Both the position numbers and the translations under genes were made by a program. From Anaerolineae bacterium (GTDB lineage: Bacteria > Chloroflexota > Anaerolineae > B4-G1), in the NCBI GenBank assembly GCA_016783285.1, contig JADHWW010000138.1, positions 1 through 17,776 of the forward strand: a DNA stretch of 17,776 nt, written 5' to 3'. Numbering within the stretch: the first letter of the stretch is position 1; every line of letters starts with the position of its first letter. The notes under the pieces were generated by a model that saw only the letters and a program-made list of their open reading frames with translations, ran no database searches and was not told where the DNA came from. This document shows, in pieces, positions 1 through 5,738 of this stretch.

Positions 1-2
1 CG

Positions 3-248
3 ACCACCGGCCTGCACTTTGCCGACATCCAAAAGTTGCTGGACGTGCTCCACCGGTTGACCGACGCCGGCAACACCGTCATCGTGATCGAGCACAATAT
101 GGACGTGATCAAGACGGCGGACTGGATCGTGGACCTGGGACCGGAGGGCGGCGACGAGGGCGGCCACATCGTCGCGCAGGGGACGCCGGAGGAGGTGGCG
201 CAAAAGGAGGAAAGTTATACGGCAAAGTTTTTACGACAGGTGCTTTAA
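3..248 (+). CDS. uvrA: UvrA excinuclease ATPase subunit, C-terminal end (5' part outside window)
   Basis: This is the last 81 codons of UvrA, the DNA-damage recognition ATPase of the UvrABC nucleotide excision repair complex. The reading frame is already open at the window edge, so the gene is cut by the window and not broken. It begins [19 protein letters not shown], the segment after the signature and Walker B region of the second ABC domain. It then shows the switch histidine in [20 protein letters not shown] and the family-typical tail [20 protein letters not shown]. It ends at a TAA, with a stretch of 45 bases before the next start codon. The identification is secure because UvrA C-termini are highly conserved. 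Nothing can be said about its promoter from this window. Confidence 0.95.
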   Translation, partial: TTGLHFADIQKLLDVLHRLTDAGNTVIVIEHNMDVIKTADWIVDLGPEGGDEGGHIVAQGTPEEVAQKEESYTAKFLRQVL

Positions 249-293
249 AATAAGGAAACATTCCAGGCTGTATTCTCATTGGAAGGTATCGAG

Positions 294-661
294 ATGGCAA
301 ACACACTTGAATGGGTCGAAATAAGGACGAGAGATACGGACAAAGCGTCAAAGTTCTATAAAGACTTGTTTGGCTGGAAAGTGGTTCGCAGGGAGACCGC
401 AGACGGGTCTGACTACTGGATTTTCGATACGGGCGGCGAACCGCGCACGGAGAATCTCCGAAGAGGAGCGCTGTGGCTGAGGCCAGATGACGCCGACCAT
501 GGCGTGGTGGTGTACGTCGTTGTGGAGGATATCGAGATAACTCTACAGAAAGTGACAGACCGGGGGGAGAGGTTATCCTTCCCAAGACTCCCCAGGGTCC
601 TGCCTTTAGGGCGTATTTCACGGATCCCGACGGCAACCTGTTCGGACTCTGGCAGGAGTGA
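294..661 (+). pseudogene. VOC (glyoxalase/bleomycin-resistance) family protein, 1-nt frameshift
   Basis: The ATG at 294 is preceded by GGAAGG with a 7-nt gap, so this start is preferred over the TTG at 279. The product begins MANTLEWVEIRTRDTDKASKFY, a typical first beta-alpha unit of a vicinal oxygen chelate domain (LFGWKV.., ..YWIFDTGG). The frame breaks in a run of six G at about 561-566. Read one frame over, the 3' part continues as GEVILPKTPQGPAF and YFTDPDGNLFGLWQE, the canonical end of the family, and stops at 659-661. One extra G restores a 122-residue protein of normal length. As written, the gene reads on in the wrong frame to 731. Either a real recent mutation or a homopolymer sequencing error explains this. 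The substrate is unknown. Confidence 0.8.
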
Positions 662-666
662 TTTGA

Positions 667-963
667 TCCGAGATCGCCACGCGGGCGGACGACCACGCCG
701 CGCTGGAGCGGGTAGCCGCGCAATGGCGTGAGGAGTGCGACGCGTCCAACATCACCGTCGAATCTGTCATCTGCGACGGTTGCCTGGACGGTGGGCGCAA
801 GTGTAGTCACTGCGCCGATTGCGAGATACGCGCCTGTGCCGTGGAACGGGGCGTGACCAACTGCGCTGACTGCTCGGAATATGCCTGCGAAAGGCTGGAA
901 GGCTTTTTCGGCTTTGTACCCGATGCGCGGGCCGTGCTGGATCAAGTTCGGCGTTCATTATGA
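667..963 (+). pseudogene. DUF3795-type cysteine-rich protein lacking its N-terminus
   Basis: Between an in-frame TGA at 664-666 and the TGA at 961-963 an uninterrupted frame encodes a cysteine-rich protein. It contains ITVESVICDGCLDGG, then CSHCADCEIRAC, NCADCSEYACERL and the ending FFGFVPDARAVLDQVRRSL. This matches the DUF3795 family pattern of paired CxxC motifs, probably metal-binding, function unknown. The family normally starts about 20 residues earlier with another CxxC segment. Here that segment is missing, and no ATG, GTG or TTG lies in frame before the conserved part. The remnant starts only a few bases after the stop of the VOC gene, so a deletion has probably joined the two. A non-functional remnant is most likely. 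No product name beyond the family is justified. Confidence 0.7.
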
Positions 964-996
964 CGGAGCAAGTCTGGAGAAATGAAGGAGATAATG

Positions 997-1473
997 ATGA
1001 AAACAGGCAACATTCGTTGGGGAAGTGCTGTCGTAGCGGGACTACTGGCCACGGTGGTCGGTTTTCTCGTGGGCTTTATCCTGTACAGCAGTGTGAACGG
1101 GGTGTACGAGAGTTTCGGTGACCTGCCTTATGCCAAGCCGGTCGAATCAATTCCCATCTACCTGTCGCAGATGGTGGTGGGGGGCGGGGCTCTGACCGTA
1201 CTCTCGGCGCTGGTCTACGCGGCCATCCAGGAGGCGCTGCCTGGCCAGAAGAAGTGGCAGAAGGGGCTGGCCTTTGGCTTGACACTTTCCCTCGTTTGCG
1301 GTATACTCCTGCCCGATGTCTGGAGAGCGGCTCACGACCAATCTACAGCAACGACACACAGGGGGAGGCCACCCGCTTCCCCGCTCGAAGCGTTTTCCCC
1401 GACCTTTGGACACCCCTCCAAAGGTCTTTTTTTACACCACACCAGGAGGAAAAAGATATGCCTAACCCACTAG
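997..1473 (+). CDS. Small membrane protein of unknown function, three predicted TM helices
   Basis: I do not recognise the family. AAGGAG at 985-990 lies 6 nt before the ATG at 997 (MKTGNIRWG), which I prefer over the ATGs at 982 and 994. The protein has three hydrophobic segments: GSAVVAGLLATVVGFLVGF, then one around SQMVVGGGALTVLSALVY, then GLAFGLTLSLVCGILL. After residue about 108 the sequence becomes hydrophilic and arginine/proline-rich. There the frame simply runs through the pyr promoter, leader and terminator and ends 14 bases past the pyrB start codon. That last third may not be native; a lost or shifted stop is possible. As written, translation of this gene would carry ribosomes through the pyr attenuator. 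Confidence 0.55.
   Translation: MKTGNIRWGSAVVAGLLATVVGFLVGFILYSSVNGVYESFGDLPYAKPVESIPIYLSQMVVGGGALTVLSALVYAAIQEALPGQKKWQKGLAFGLTLSLVCGILLPDVWRAAHDQSTATTHRGRPPASPLEAFSPTFGHPSKGLFLHHTRRKKICLTH
1279..1307 (+). promoter_or_regulatory. Sigma-70 type promoter of the pyr operon, inside the upstream gene
   Basis: TTGACA at 1279-1284 and TATACT at 1302-1307 are separated by exactly 17 bases, a near-perfect vegetative promoter. It lies inside the third TM-coding segment of the upstream membrane-protein gene. Transcription is predicted to begin around 1314-1316, which is about 143 bases before pyrB and right at the ATG of the candidate leader ORF. Confidence 0.8.
1316..1465 (+). CDS. Candidate 49-residue pyr leader peptide spanning the attenuator
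   Basis: An ATG at 1316-1318 falls on the predicted transcription start, so the message would be leaderless or have a 1-2 nt leader. The frame stays open for 49 codons across the pause-type hairpin and the intrinsic terminator. It stops with TAA at 1463-1465, overlapping the pyrB start codon (1458) by 8 bases. The product begins MSGERLTTNLQQRH and is basic and proline-rich, with no recognisable domain. This architecture is the one known for the enterobacterial pyrBI leader, a 44-residue peptide whose coupled translation prevents termination when UTP is scarce. No start-codon RBS is possible here, and the other frames are also open, so an accidental ORF remains a real alternative. Confidence 0.4.
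   Translation: MSGERLTTNLQQRHTGGGHPLPRSKRFPRPLDTPPKVFFYTTPGGKRYA
1374..1400 (+). promoter_or_regulatory. Pause-type hairpin followed by a pyrimidine tract in the pyr leader
   Basis: CGCTTC (1374-1379) pairs perfectly with GAAGCG (1387-1392) around a 7-nt loop. It is followed at once by TTTTCCCC (1393-1400) and then by the terminator stem. A hairpin plus pyrimidine tract just before the terminator is where UTP-sensitive RNA polymerase pausing occurs in enterobacterial pyrBI attenuation. The role here is inferred from position only. Confidence 0.45.
1401..1433 (+). terminator. Intrinsic terminator/attenuator 24 bases before pyrB
   Basis: GACCTTTGGA (1401-1410) and TCCAAAGGTC (1417-1426) form a perfect 10-bp stem with a CACCCC loop, followed by seven T. 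It sits between the pyr promoter and pyrB with no stop codon of an upstream gene before it, so it is better read as an attenuator than as an ordinary end-of-gene terminator. Confidence 0.85.
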
Positions 1474-2426
1474 CAGGACGAGACATCATCACCATTGACG
1501 ACCTGAGTAAAGACGAAATCCAACTCATCCTCAATCAAGCAGCCCGGTTCGAGGAATTGCGCCGCCAACGACGCAAATTCGACCTTCTCGACGGTCACGT
1601 CCTGGCAACGTTGTTCTACGAGCCCAGCACCCGCACGCGCCTCAGTTTCGAGACCGCCATGCACCGGCTGGGCGGCGACGTGATCTCCGTCGCGGAGGCG
1701 GCGAAAAGGTCCTCGGCGGCCAAAGGCGAGACGCTGGCCGACGCTGCGCGCGTCATATCCGGCTACGCCGACGTCATCGTTCAGCGTCACCCGGCGGCCG
1801 GCTCGGCCCAGGAAGCCGCCACGGGTGCCACAGTCCCGCTCATCAACGCCGGCGACGGCATAGGCGAGCATCCCACCCAGGCGCTGCTCGACCTGTACAC
1901 CATCCAGCGCGAACGGGGCCGACTCAACGGACTGTGGGTGGGGCTAGTCGGGGACCTCAAACACGGGCGCACCGTCCACTCGCTCTCCCGTGCGCTGGCC
2001 CACTGGGACGTCAGACTCACCCTCGTCTCACCTCCGGCGCTGGCGCTGCCCGCTACGATCACCAATGAACTATGCCAGCGGGGGCTCACGGTGCACGAGA
2101 CCGACAACCTGATGACCGCGATGTCGGCGTGCGATGTGCTCTACGTCACGCGCATCCAACGCGAGCGTTTTGCCGATCCGGCCGAGTACGAGCGATTGCG
2201 AAAAAGTTACGTCGTGAACCGGGCGCTGATCAAGCGCACCAATCCCGGCATCACCATCATGCACCCCCTACCCCGCGTGAACGAGATCGCCACCGATGTA
2301 GACGACCTGCCCGGCGCGGCCTACTTCCGCCAGGCCGCCAACGGGGTGTGGGTGAGAATGGCTTGTTTGTTTGTTTGTTTGTTAGATAGTTTGCCAGGAG
2401 GACAGGATGGCGTACCAGGACATTGA
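1458..2426 (+). CDS. pyrB: Aspartate carbamoyltransferase catalytic subunit
   Basis: PyrB condenses carbamoyl phosphate with aspartate, the committed step of de novo pyrimidine synthesis in the cytosol. AGGAGGA at 1444-1450 lies 7 nt before the ATG. The 322-residue product has the carbamoyl-phosphate motif YEPSTRTRLSFE (STRT at residues 57-60), the loop KRSSAAKGE near residue 83-91, HPTQALLD (138-145) and HPLPRVNEI (269-277). The end is unusual. After the family-typical ANGVWVRMA the protein runs into a (TTGT)5 repeat and acquires about 20 foreign residues (CLFVCLLD...GVPGH), ending inside the start of the next ORF by a 20-base overlap. The core is complete, so activity is likely. No regulatory pyrI gene is adjacent. 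Confidence 0.95.
   Translation: MPNPLAGRDIITIDDLSKDEIQLILNQAARFEELRRQRRKFDLLDGHVLATLFYEPSTRTRLSFETAMHRLGGDVISVAEAAKRSSAAKGETLADAARVISGYADVIVQRHPAAGSAQEAATGATVPLINAGDGIGEHPTQALLDLYTIQRERGRLNGLWVGLVGDLKHGRTVHSLSRALAHWDVRLTLVSPPALALPATITNELCQRGLTVHETDNLMTAMSACDVLYVTRIQRERFADPAEYERLRKSYVVNRALIKRTNPGITIMHPLPRVNEIATDVDDLPGAAYFRQAANGVWVRMACLFVCLLDSLPGGQDGVPGH
2363..2382 (+). repeat. (TTGT)5 tetranucleotide repeat at the 3' end of pyrB
   Basis: Five perfect TTGT units lie inside the last coding part of pyrB, directly after the conserved ANGVWVRMA region. The period of 4 means gain or loss of a unit would change the frame and so the PyrB tail. It is the first of five related repeats in the pyr operon and is oriented opposite to the next one (2524-2566). 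Confidence 0.85.
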
Positions 2427-2529
2427 AGAGTCACGAATGTACAAGCGGGCCGAGCAGTTGGCCGATGAGATATGGGATGCAGCGATTTCGTGGCGGCCCT
2501 TTGTGCGCGACACTTGTGGCAAGCAACTA
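2407..2529 (+). pseudogene. N-terminal fragment of a four-helix-bundle (23S rRNA IVP/S23-type) gene, fused to pyrF
   Basis: The first 41 codons of the pyrF reading frame are not PyrF. They read [20 protein letters not shown], then EIWDAAISW and [10 protein letters not shown]. This resembles the opening of the small four-helix-bundle proteins related to the 23S rRNA intervening-sequence protein (pattern: aromatic/acidic start, AxQLxxEIW, W..F..DT.GKQL). In those proteins this is followed by AADSIGxNIAEG; here the CCAA-type repeat follows instead. The fragment brings its own strong Shine-Dalgarno (AGGAGG at 2396-2401), which now drives PyrF. I see the motif directly; the family assignment is from memory of the family pattern. 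Confidence 0.6.
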
Positions 2530-3369
2530 ACCAACAAACTAATCACCGCCCAACAAACCAACAACTCCTGGCTCTGCGTTGGCCTCGATCCGGTGATGGA
2601 ACGGTTGCCCGAGGCTGTGCTGGCTTCCGACAATCCCCTACTCACCTTCGGGCGCGCCATCGTCGCAGCCACCGCCGACCTGGTCTGCGCCTACAAACCC
2701 AACCTGGGCTTCTGGCTGGCCGAGGGCCCCGCCGGCCTGCACGCACTCCAGGCTCTCATCGCCTCCATCCCCGACCACCTGCCCGTCATCCTCGACGCCA
2801 AGTTCAACGACGTGGGGCACACCGCCGCCGCCTACGCCCGCGCCGCCTTCGAGGCGTTGGGCGTGGACGCGGTCACTGCCAACCCTTACCTGGGGCTGGA
2901 TGCACTGCGCCCCTTTTTGGCCCACGAGGAGCGCGGGCTCTTTCTCCTGGCTCGCACCTCCAACCCCTCTGCCCCGGACTTGCAGGACTTGCTGGTGCAC
3001 CGGCCTGAAAGAGGCGACAACAGTGGCACTCTCTACGAAACCGTCGCCCGGCTGGCGGGGCGGTGGGACGCCGAGCACCCGGGCGTCTGCGGTCTGGTCG
3101 TCGGGGCCACCTACCCCGAGGAACTGGCCCGCCTGCGTGAACTGGCCCCCAACCTGCCGTTCCTCATCCCCGGCATCGGCGCACAGGGCGGGAGCCTGGA
3201 AGCAGCGGTCATCTATGGCCCCACCGCCGGTGGTGGACTCGGCCCGGTCATCAACTCCTCCCGTGGCATCCTGTACGCCTCCTCAAGCCCCAACTTTGCC
3301 GAGGCCGCCCGCGCCGCCGCCCTGGCCCTGCGCGACCAAATCAACCAATTCCGTGAGGCCCCCCAATGA
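2407..3369 (+). CDS. pyrF: Orotidine 5'-phosphate decarboxylase (type 2) with foreign N-terminal extension
   Basis: PyrF decarboxylates OMP to UMP, the last step of the pathway. The PyrF part begins near residue 42 ([19 protein letters not shown]) and shows the catalytic DAKFND (D130, K132, D135), [25 protein letters not shown], the phosphate-loop region IPGIGAQGG and [10 protein letters not shown]. These features place it in the type 2 subfamily. About 279 residues are PyrF, a normal length. The only good start is the ATG at 2407 behind AGGAGG, so the enzyme is made with about 41 residues from another gene plus repeat-encoded residues. No other in-frame ATG lies near the expected native start. 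The stop overlaps the pyrE start (ATGA), indicating translational coupling. Confidence 0.92.
   Translation: MAYQDIEESRMYKRAEQLADEIWDAAISWRPFVRDTCGKQLTNKLITAQQTNNSWLCVGLDPVMERLPEAVLASDNPLLTFGRAIVAATADLVCAYKPNLGFWLAEGPAGLHALQALIASIPDHLPVILDAKFNDVGHTAAAYARAAFEALGVDAVTANPYLGLDALRPFLAHEERGLFLLARTSNPSAPDLQDLLVHRPERGDNSGTLYETVARLAGRWDAEHPGVCGLVVGATYPEELARLRELAPNLPFLIPGIGAQGGSLEAAVIYGPTAGGGLGPVINSSRGILYASSSPNFAEAARAAALALRDQINQFREAPQ
2524..2566 (+). repeat. Degenerate CAAC/CCAA-type repeat at the IVP fragment-pyrF joint
   Basis: Irregular units of CAAC, TAAC and CAAA fill the stretch from CAACTAACCAACAAAC to AACAAACCAACAAC. It codes for the [14 protein letters not shown] segment at the joint between the four-helix fragment and PyrF. 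It is oriented opposite to the TTGT repeat at 2363, so the two bracket the inserted fragment as imperfect inverted repeats. Part may simply be native PyrF sequence. Confidence 0.5.
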
Positions 3370-3986
3370 CCCAACCAACCAACCAACTAACTAACCAACT
3401 AACCACCCAACTAACCACCCAACTATTCAACACCGGCTGCATCCAATTCGGCGCCTTCACCCTCAAATCCGGCCTCACCTCCCCCATCTACGTTGACCTG
3501 CGGCTGCTGGTGAGCCACCCGCCGCTCCTGCGTAAAGTGGCCCGCGCGATGGCCGAGGTCGCCCGCGACCTGGCGTTCGACCGTATCGCCGCCATCCCCT
3601 ACGCGGGCCTGCCCATCGGGGTGGCGCTGGCGCTGGAAATGGACCGCCCGCTGATCTACCCTCGCCGCGAGGTCAAGACGCACGGCACTCGCCGCGCTAT
3701 CGAGGGAGCCTTCGAGCCGGGGGAGACGGCGCTGCTGGTAGACGACCTGATCACCCGGGGGGACAGCAAACTGGAGGCCATCGCGCCGCTGGAGGAGGCC
3801 GGGCTCACCGTGCGCGACGTCCTTGTGCTGATTGACCGGGAGCAAGGCGGCGCGGAGTACCTGGCCCGGCGCGGCTACCGGCTGCATGCCGTCCTGCGCC
3901 TGACCGAGATACTGGACACATTGAGGCGGTCTGCCCGCATCACCCCCGCCCAGCACCATAAAGTCCTGGCCTACCTCACACACTAA
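3366..3986 (+). CDS. pyrE: Orotate phosphoribosyltransferase with repeat-encoded N-terminus
   Basis: PyrE joins orotate to PRPP to give OMP. The ATG overlaps the pyrF stop by one base pair of ATGA, with GTGAGG 7 nt upstream serving as RBS. Key features are [19 protein letters not shown] (residues 26-44), [25 protein letters not shown] and the PRPP loop [14 protein letters not shown] (122-135). Length is 206 residues. The first 20 residues, [20 protein letters not shown], are encoded almost wholly by an AACC/AACT-type tetranucleotide repeat. They replace the short native lead-in that usually precedes LFxxGxIQFG. Because the start codon is upstream of the repeat, any change by one repeat unit would shift the whole enzyme out of frame. 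The stop codon is supplied by the first unit of the next repeat. Confidence 0.94.
   Translation: MTQPTNQLTNQLTTQLTTQLFNTGCIQFGAFTLKSGLTSPIYVDLRLLVSHPPLLRKVARAMAEVARDLAFDRIAAIPYAGLPIGVALALEMDRPLIYPRREVKTHGTRRAIEGAFEPGETALLVDDLITRGDSKLEAIAPLEEAGLTVRDVLVLIDREQGGAEYLARRGYRLHAVLRLTEILDTLRRSARITPAQHHKVLAYLTH
3371..3423 (+). repeat. CCAA/CTAA tetranucleotide repeat inside the 5' end of pyrE
   Basis: About thirteen units of CCAA, CTAA and CCACC follow directly after the pyrE start codon and encode its TNQL/TTQL stretch. The period is 4 with a few 1-base irregularities. It lies on the same strand as the repeat at 3983-4027. Confidence 0.9.
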
Positions 3987-4027
3987 CCAACCAGCCAACC
4001 AACCAACCAACCAACCGCCCAACCAAC
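3983..4027 (+). repeat. CCAA tetranucleotide repeat between pyrE and pyrD
   Basis: The whole 41-base gap between the pyrE stop and the pyrD start is CCAA-type repeat (with the single variants CTAA, CCAG and CCGC). The pyrE TAA is part of it. It leaves no Shine-Dalgarno for pyrD. Its reverse complement follows pyrD at 4982-5042. Confidence 0.9.
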
Positions 4028-4984
4028 GTGAACAAACCCGACCTCTCCGTCAATCTCTGCGGCGTCCACCTGCCCAACCCCACCATCCTGGCCTCCGGCA
4101 TCCTGGGCCTCAGCCACGAGGTATTGGCGCGCGTGGCCCTGTCCGGCGCAGGGGGTGTCACCACCAAATCGTGCAGCCTCAAGCCTCGCCTCGGCTACCC
4201 CAACCCGACGATCCTGGACTGGGGACCGGGCCTCATCAACGCCGTGGGCCTCTCCAATCCGGGCGTCGAGGTGATGGTGGAGGAAATCCGCGCCGCCAAG
4301 GAGAAACTGGCCCCGCCTGTGGTGAGCCCAGCCGAACCACTGGGAGTGCCGGTCATCGCCAGCATCTTTGCCGAGACCATCTACGACTTTGGCACCATCG
4401 CCCGCTTCATCTCCGAAGCCGAACCCGACCTGATCGAGGTCAACATCTCCTGCCCCAACATAGACGACCGCTACCGGCTCATGTTCGCCGCCGACCCTTA
4501 CGTCGCATCTCAAGTCACGCGCCGGGTGAAACAGAACACCGACGTCCCGGTGCTGGTGAAACTTTCTCCCAACGTGACCGACGTGGTGAAAATCGCCCAG
4601 GCAGTGGTGGAGGCCGGGGCCGACGGCATCACCGCCATCAACAGCCTGGGGCCGGGGCTGATTCTGGACATTGAGACCGGCTGGCCGGTGCTGTCCCACG
4701 GCACGGGTGGCGTGAGCGGCCCGGCCATACGTCCCATCGCCGTGCGCTGCGTGCGCGACTTGTGCCGCGCGGTGGACGTGCCGGTGGTGGCAGTGGGCGG
4801 GGTGACGACCGGGCGGGACGTGGTGGAGATGATCCTGGTGGGCGCGACTGCCGTCGGCATTGGCTCGGCCGTCTACTACCGGGGGATGGAGGTCTTCCGG
4901 GAGGTGTGCCGGGAAGTGCGGGGGTATATGGAGCGGCACGGGTACGGCGATTTGGGAGCGTTTCGGGGGAGGGCGGTGGGATAG
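4028..4984 (+). CDS. pyrD: Dihydroorotate dehydrogenase, class 1B-like catalytic subunit
   Basis: PyrD oxidises dihydroorotate to orotate using FMN. The start is a GTG giving MNKPDLSVNLCGVHLPNPTI; nothing upstream resembles an RBS because the space is all repeat. The 318-residue barrel contains GGVTTKSCSLKPRLGYPNPT, the catalytic-base loop EVNISCPN with Cys142 (the class 1 residue), VLVKLSPNVTDV, NSLGPGLILDIETG, GGVSGPAIRP and the phosphate-site GGVTTGRDVVEMI plus VGIGSAVYYRG. The pattern fits class 1B, which normally works with the iron-sulfur flavoprotein PyrK; no pyrK is adjacent. The last codons and the TAG run into the downstream TTGG repeat. Translation may depend on coupling from pyrE, 41 bases upstream. 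Confidence 0.93.
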   Translation: MNKPDLSVNLCGVHLPNPTILASGILGLSHEVLARVALSGAGGVTTKSCSLKPRLGYPNPTILDWGPGLINAVGLSNPGVEVMVEEIRAAKEKLAPPVVSPAEPLGVPVIASIFAETIYDFGTIARFISEAEPDLIEVNISCPNIDDRYRLMFAADPYVASQVTRRVKQNTDVPVLVKLSPNVTDVVKIAQAVVEAGADGITAINSLGPGLILDIETGWPVLSHGTGGVSGPAIRPIAVRCVRDLCRAVDVPVVAVGGVTTGRDVVEMILVGATAVGIGSAVYYRGMEVFREVCREVRGYMERHGYGDLGAFRGRAVG

Positions 4985-5042
4985 TTAGTTGGTTGGTTGG
5001 TTAGTTGGTTGGTTGGTTAGTTGGTTGGTTAGTTGGTTGGTT
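4982..5042 (+). repeat. TTGG/TTAG tetranucleotide repeat after pyrD
   Basis: About fifteen units of TTGG with interspersed TTAG start within the pyrD stop codon and end before the kinase gene. It is the reverse complement type of the repeats at 3371-3423 and 3983-4027, so pyrD is flanked by about 45 bp of inverted repeat. Confidence 0.92.
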
Positions 5043-5104
5043 ACGAGGCTTTTGTTGACTTCTGACCACAAGCGTAGGCTGAGTAGGAAAGCGGGGAGAA
5101 GCAA

Positions 5105-5623
5105 ATGAACCCGGCAGAACGGTCGAGGCTGCGGCAGGTTCTGCACAGTCGCAACGAAGCCATCGCCGAGCGGTGGCGCCAGGCCATCGCGCCGGCCGGT
5201 TTCGCGCCCCTCAGCCCGACAGAAACACGCCACCTGATCCCCACGCTGCGCTGGTACGGCGAACAGTTCACCTCGCGAGCCGGAGTCCCTGTCACGGTGC
5301 AGGGCGAGGAGCCCATCCCCCGGCTGGCAGCGCAGGTCAAGAACGCTCTCTGCCGCATCACCCAGGAGGCGCTGACCAACGTGACCAAGCACGCCAGGGC
5401 ATCGCAGGTGACGATCACCGTGACAGCGGCCGGCCAAATCGTCTGCCTGGTGATCACCGATGACGGCGTGGGCTTCGACCGGGCCCAACTCGCTGCGCCC
5501 GACGAGTCTCGAGGCTGGGGCCTGCTCACCATGACCGAGCGGGCCGAGGCGATTGGGGCCCAGTGTCGCATCGAGTTCCATCCTCAGCAGGGTACACGAG
5601 TCATCGTGGAGGCCGTGCGATGA
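5105..5623 (+). CDS. Truncated NarX/DesK-type sensor kinase: HATPase domain without phospho-acceptor domain
   Basis: GGGGAG about 5 nt before the ATG supports this start. Residues 1-42 (MNPAERSRLRQVLHSRNEAI, then RWRQAIAPAGFAPLSPTE) look like the N-terminal sensor helix bundle seen in some stress or LuxR-linked kinases. From about residue 45 (IPTLRWYGEQF..AGVPVTV) it continues directly as the end of a HisKA_3-type kinase. The ATPase domain has an N box RITQEALTNVTKHA (84-97), G1 box DDGVGFD (119-125) and G2 GWGLLTMTERAE (137-148). The dimerisation/H-box region (ExxRIAxELHD) that should lie between is absent, so it cannot autophosphorylate in the usual way. Its stop overlaps the response regulator start (ATGA). 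An internal deletion near 5235 is the simplest explanation. Confidence 0.75.
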   Translation: MNPAERSRLRQVLHSRNEAIAERWRQAIAPAGFAPLSPTETRHLIPTLRWYGEQFTSRAGVPVTVQGEEPIPRLAAQVKNALCRITQEALTNVTKHARASQVTITVTAAGQIVCLVITDDGVGFDRAQLAAPDESRGWGLLTMTERAEAIGAQCRIEFHPQQGTRVIVEAVR

Positions 5624-5738
5624 CCATCACCATCTTCCTCACCGACGATCACGCCATTGTCCGCAACGGGTTGCGAGCCTTTCTCAGTGCGCAGCCCGGC
5701 ATCGAGGTCGTTGGCGAGGCCAGCAACGGGCGCGACGC
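5620..5738 (+). pseudogene. NarL/LuxR-family response regulator, N-terminal fragment only
   Basis: The ATG overlaps the kinase stop, the classic cognate pair arrangement. The frame encodes MTITIFLTDDHAIVRNGLRA, then FLSAQPGIEVVGEASNGRDA, the first beta-alpha-beta-alpha part of a receiver domain with the acidic pair DD. It ends abruptly at about 5735, before the phospho-acceptor aspartate and the whole DNA-binding domain. Beyond that point the sequence is the reverse strand of a methyltransferase gene. The shared GC-rich CGCGACGCGG at 5731-5740 could be a microhomology joint. The regulator is certainly non-functional as written. Confidence 0.8.

Noticed and set aside
109..945. Long minus-strand ORF across the uvrA end and the two damaged genes
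   Set aside because: No domain is visible and the plus strand carries recognisable families throughout; it is an antisense shadow.
1316..1340. PyrR-binding loop in the pyr leader (GTCTGGAGAGCGGCTC resembles the GAGAGGCT core)
   Set aside because: The bases do not fold into the required stem and loop, only 3+3 pairs with mismatches, and no pyrR gene is in the operon.
1254..1457. N-terminally extended PyrB starting at 1254
   Set aside because: A strong RBS sits in front of the ATG at 1458, which gives the normal PyrB start; the extension covers a promoter and terminator.
3983..4939. Long minus-strand ORF opposite pyrD
   Set aside because: It is histidine-rich low-information antisense of a GC-rich gene; pyrD on the plus strand has all family motifs.
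3371..5042. CRISPR array suggested by repeated CCAA/TTGG blocks
   Set aside because: Repeat unit is 4 bases with no spacers; blocks are separated by whole genes.
5055..5080. Promoter for the sensor kinase gene (TTGACT and TAGGCT)
   Set aside because: Spacing is only 14 bases and the -10 is poor, so it was not annotated.
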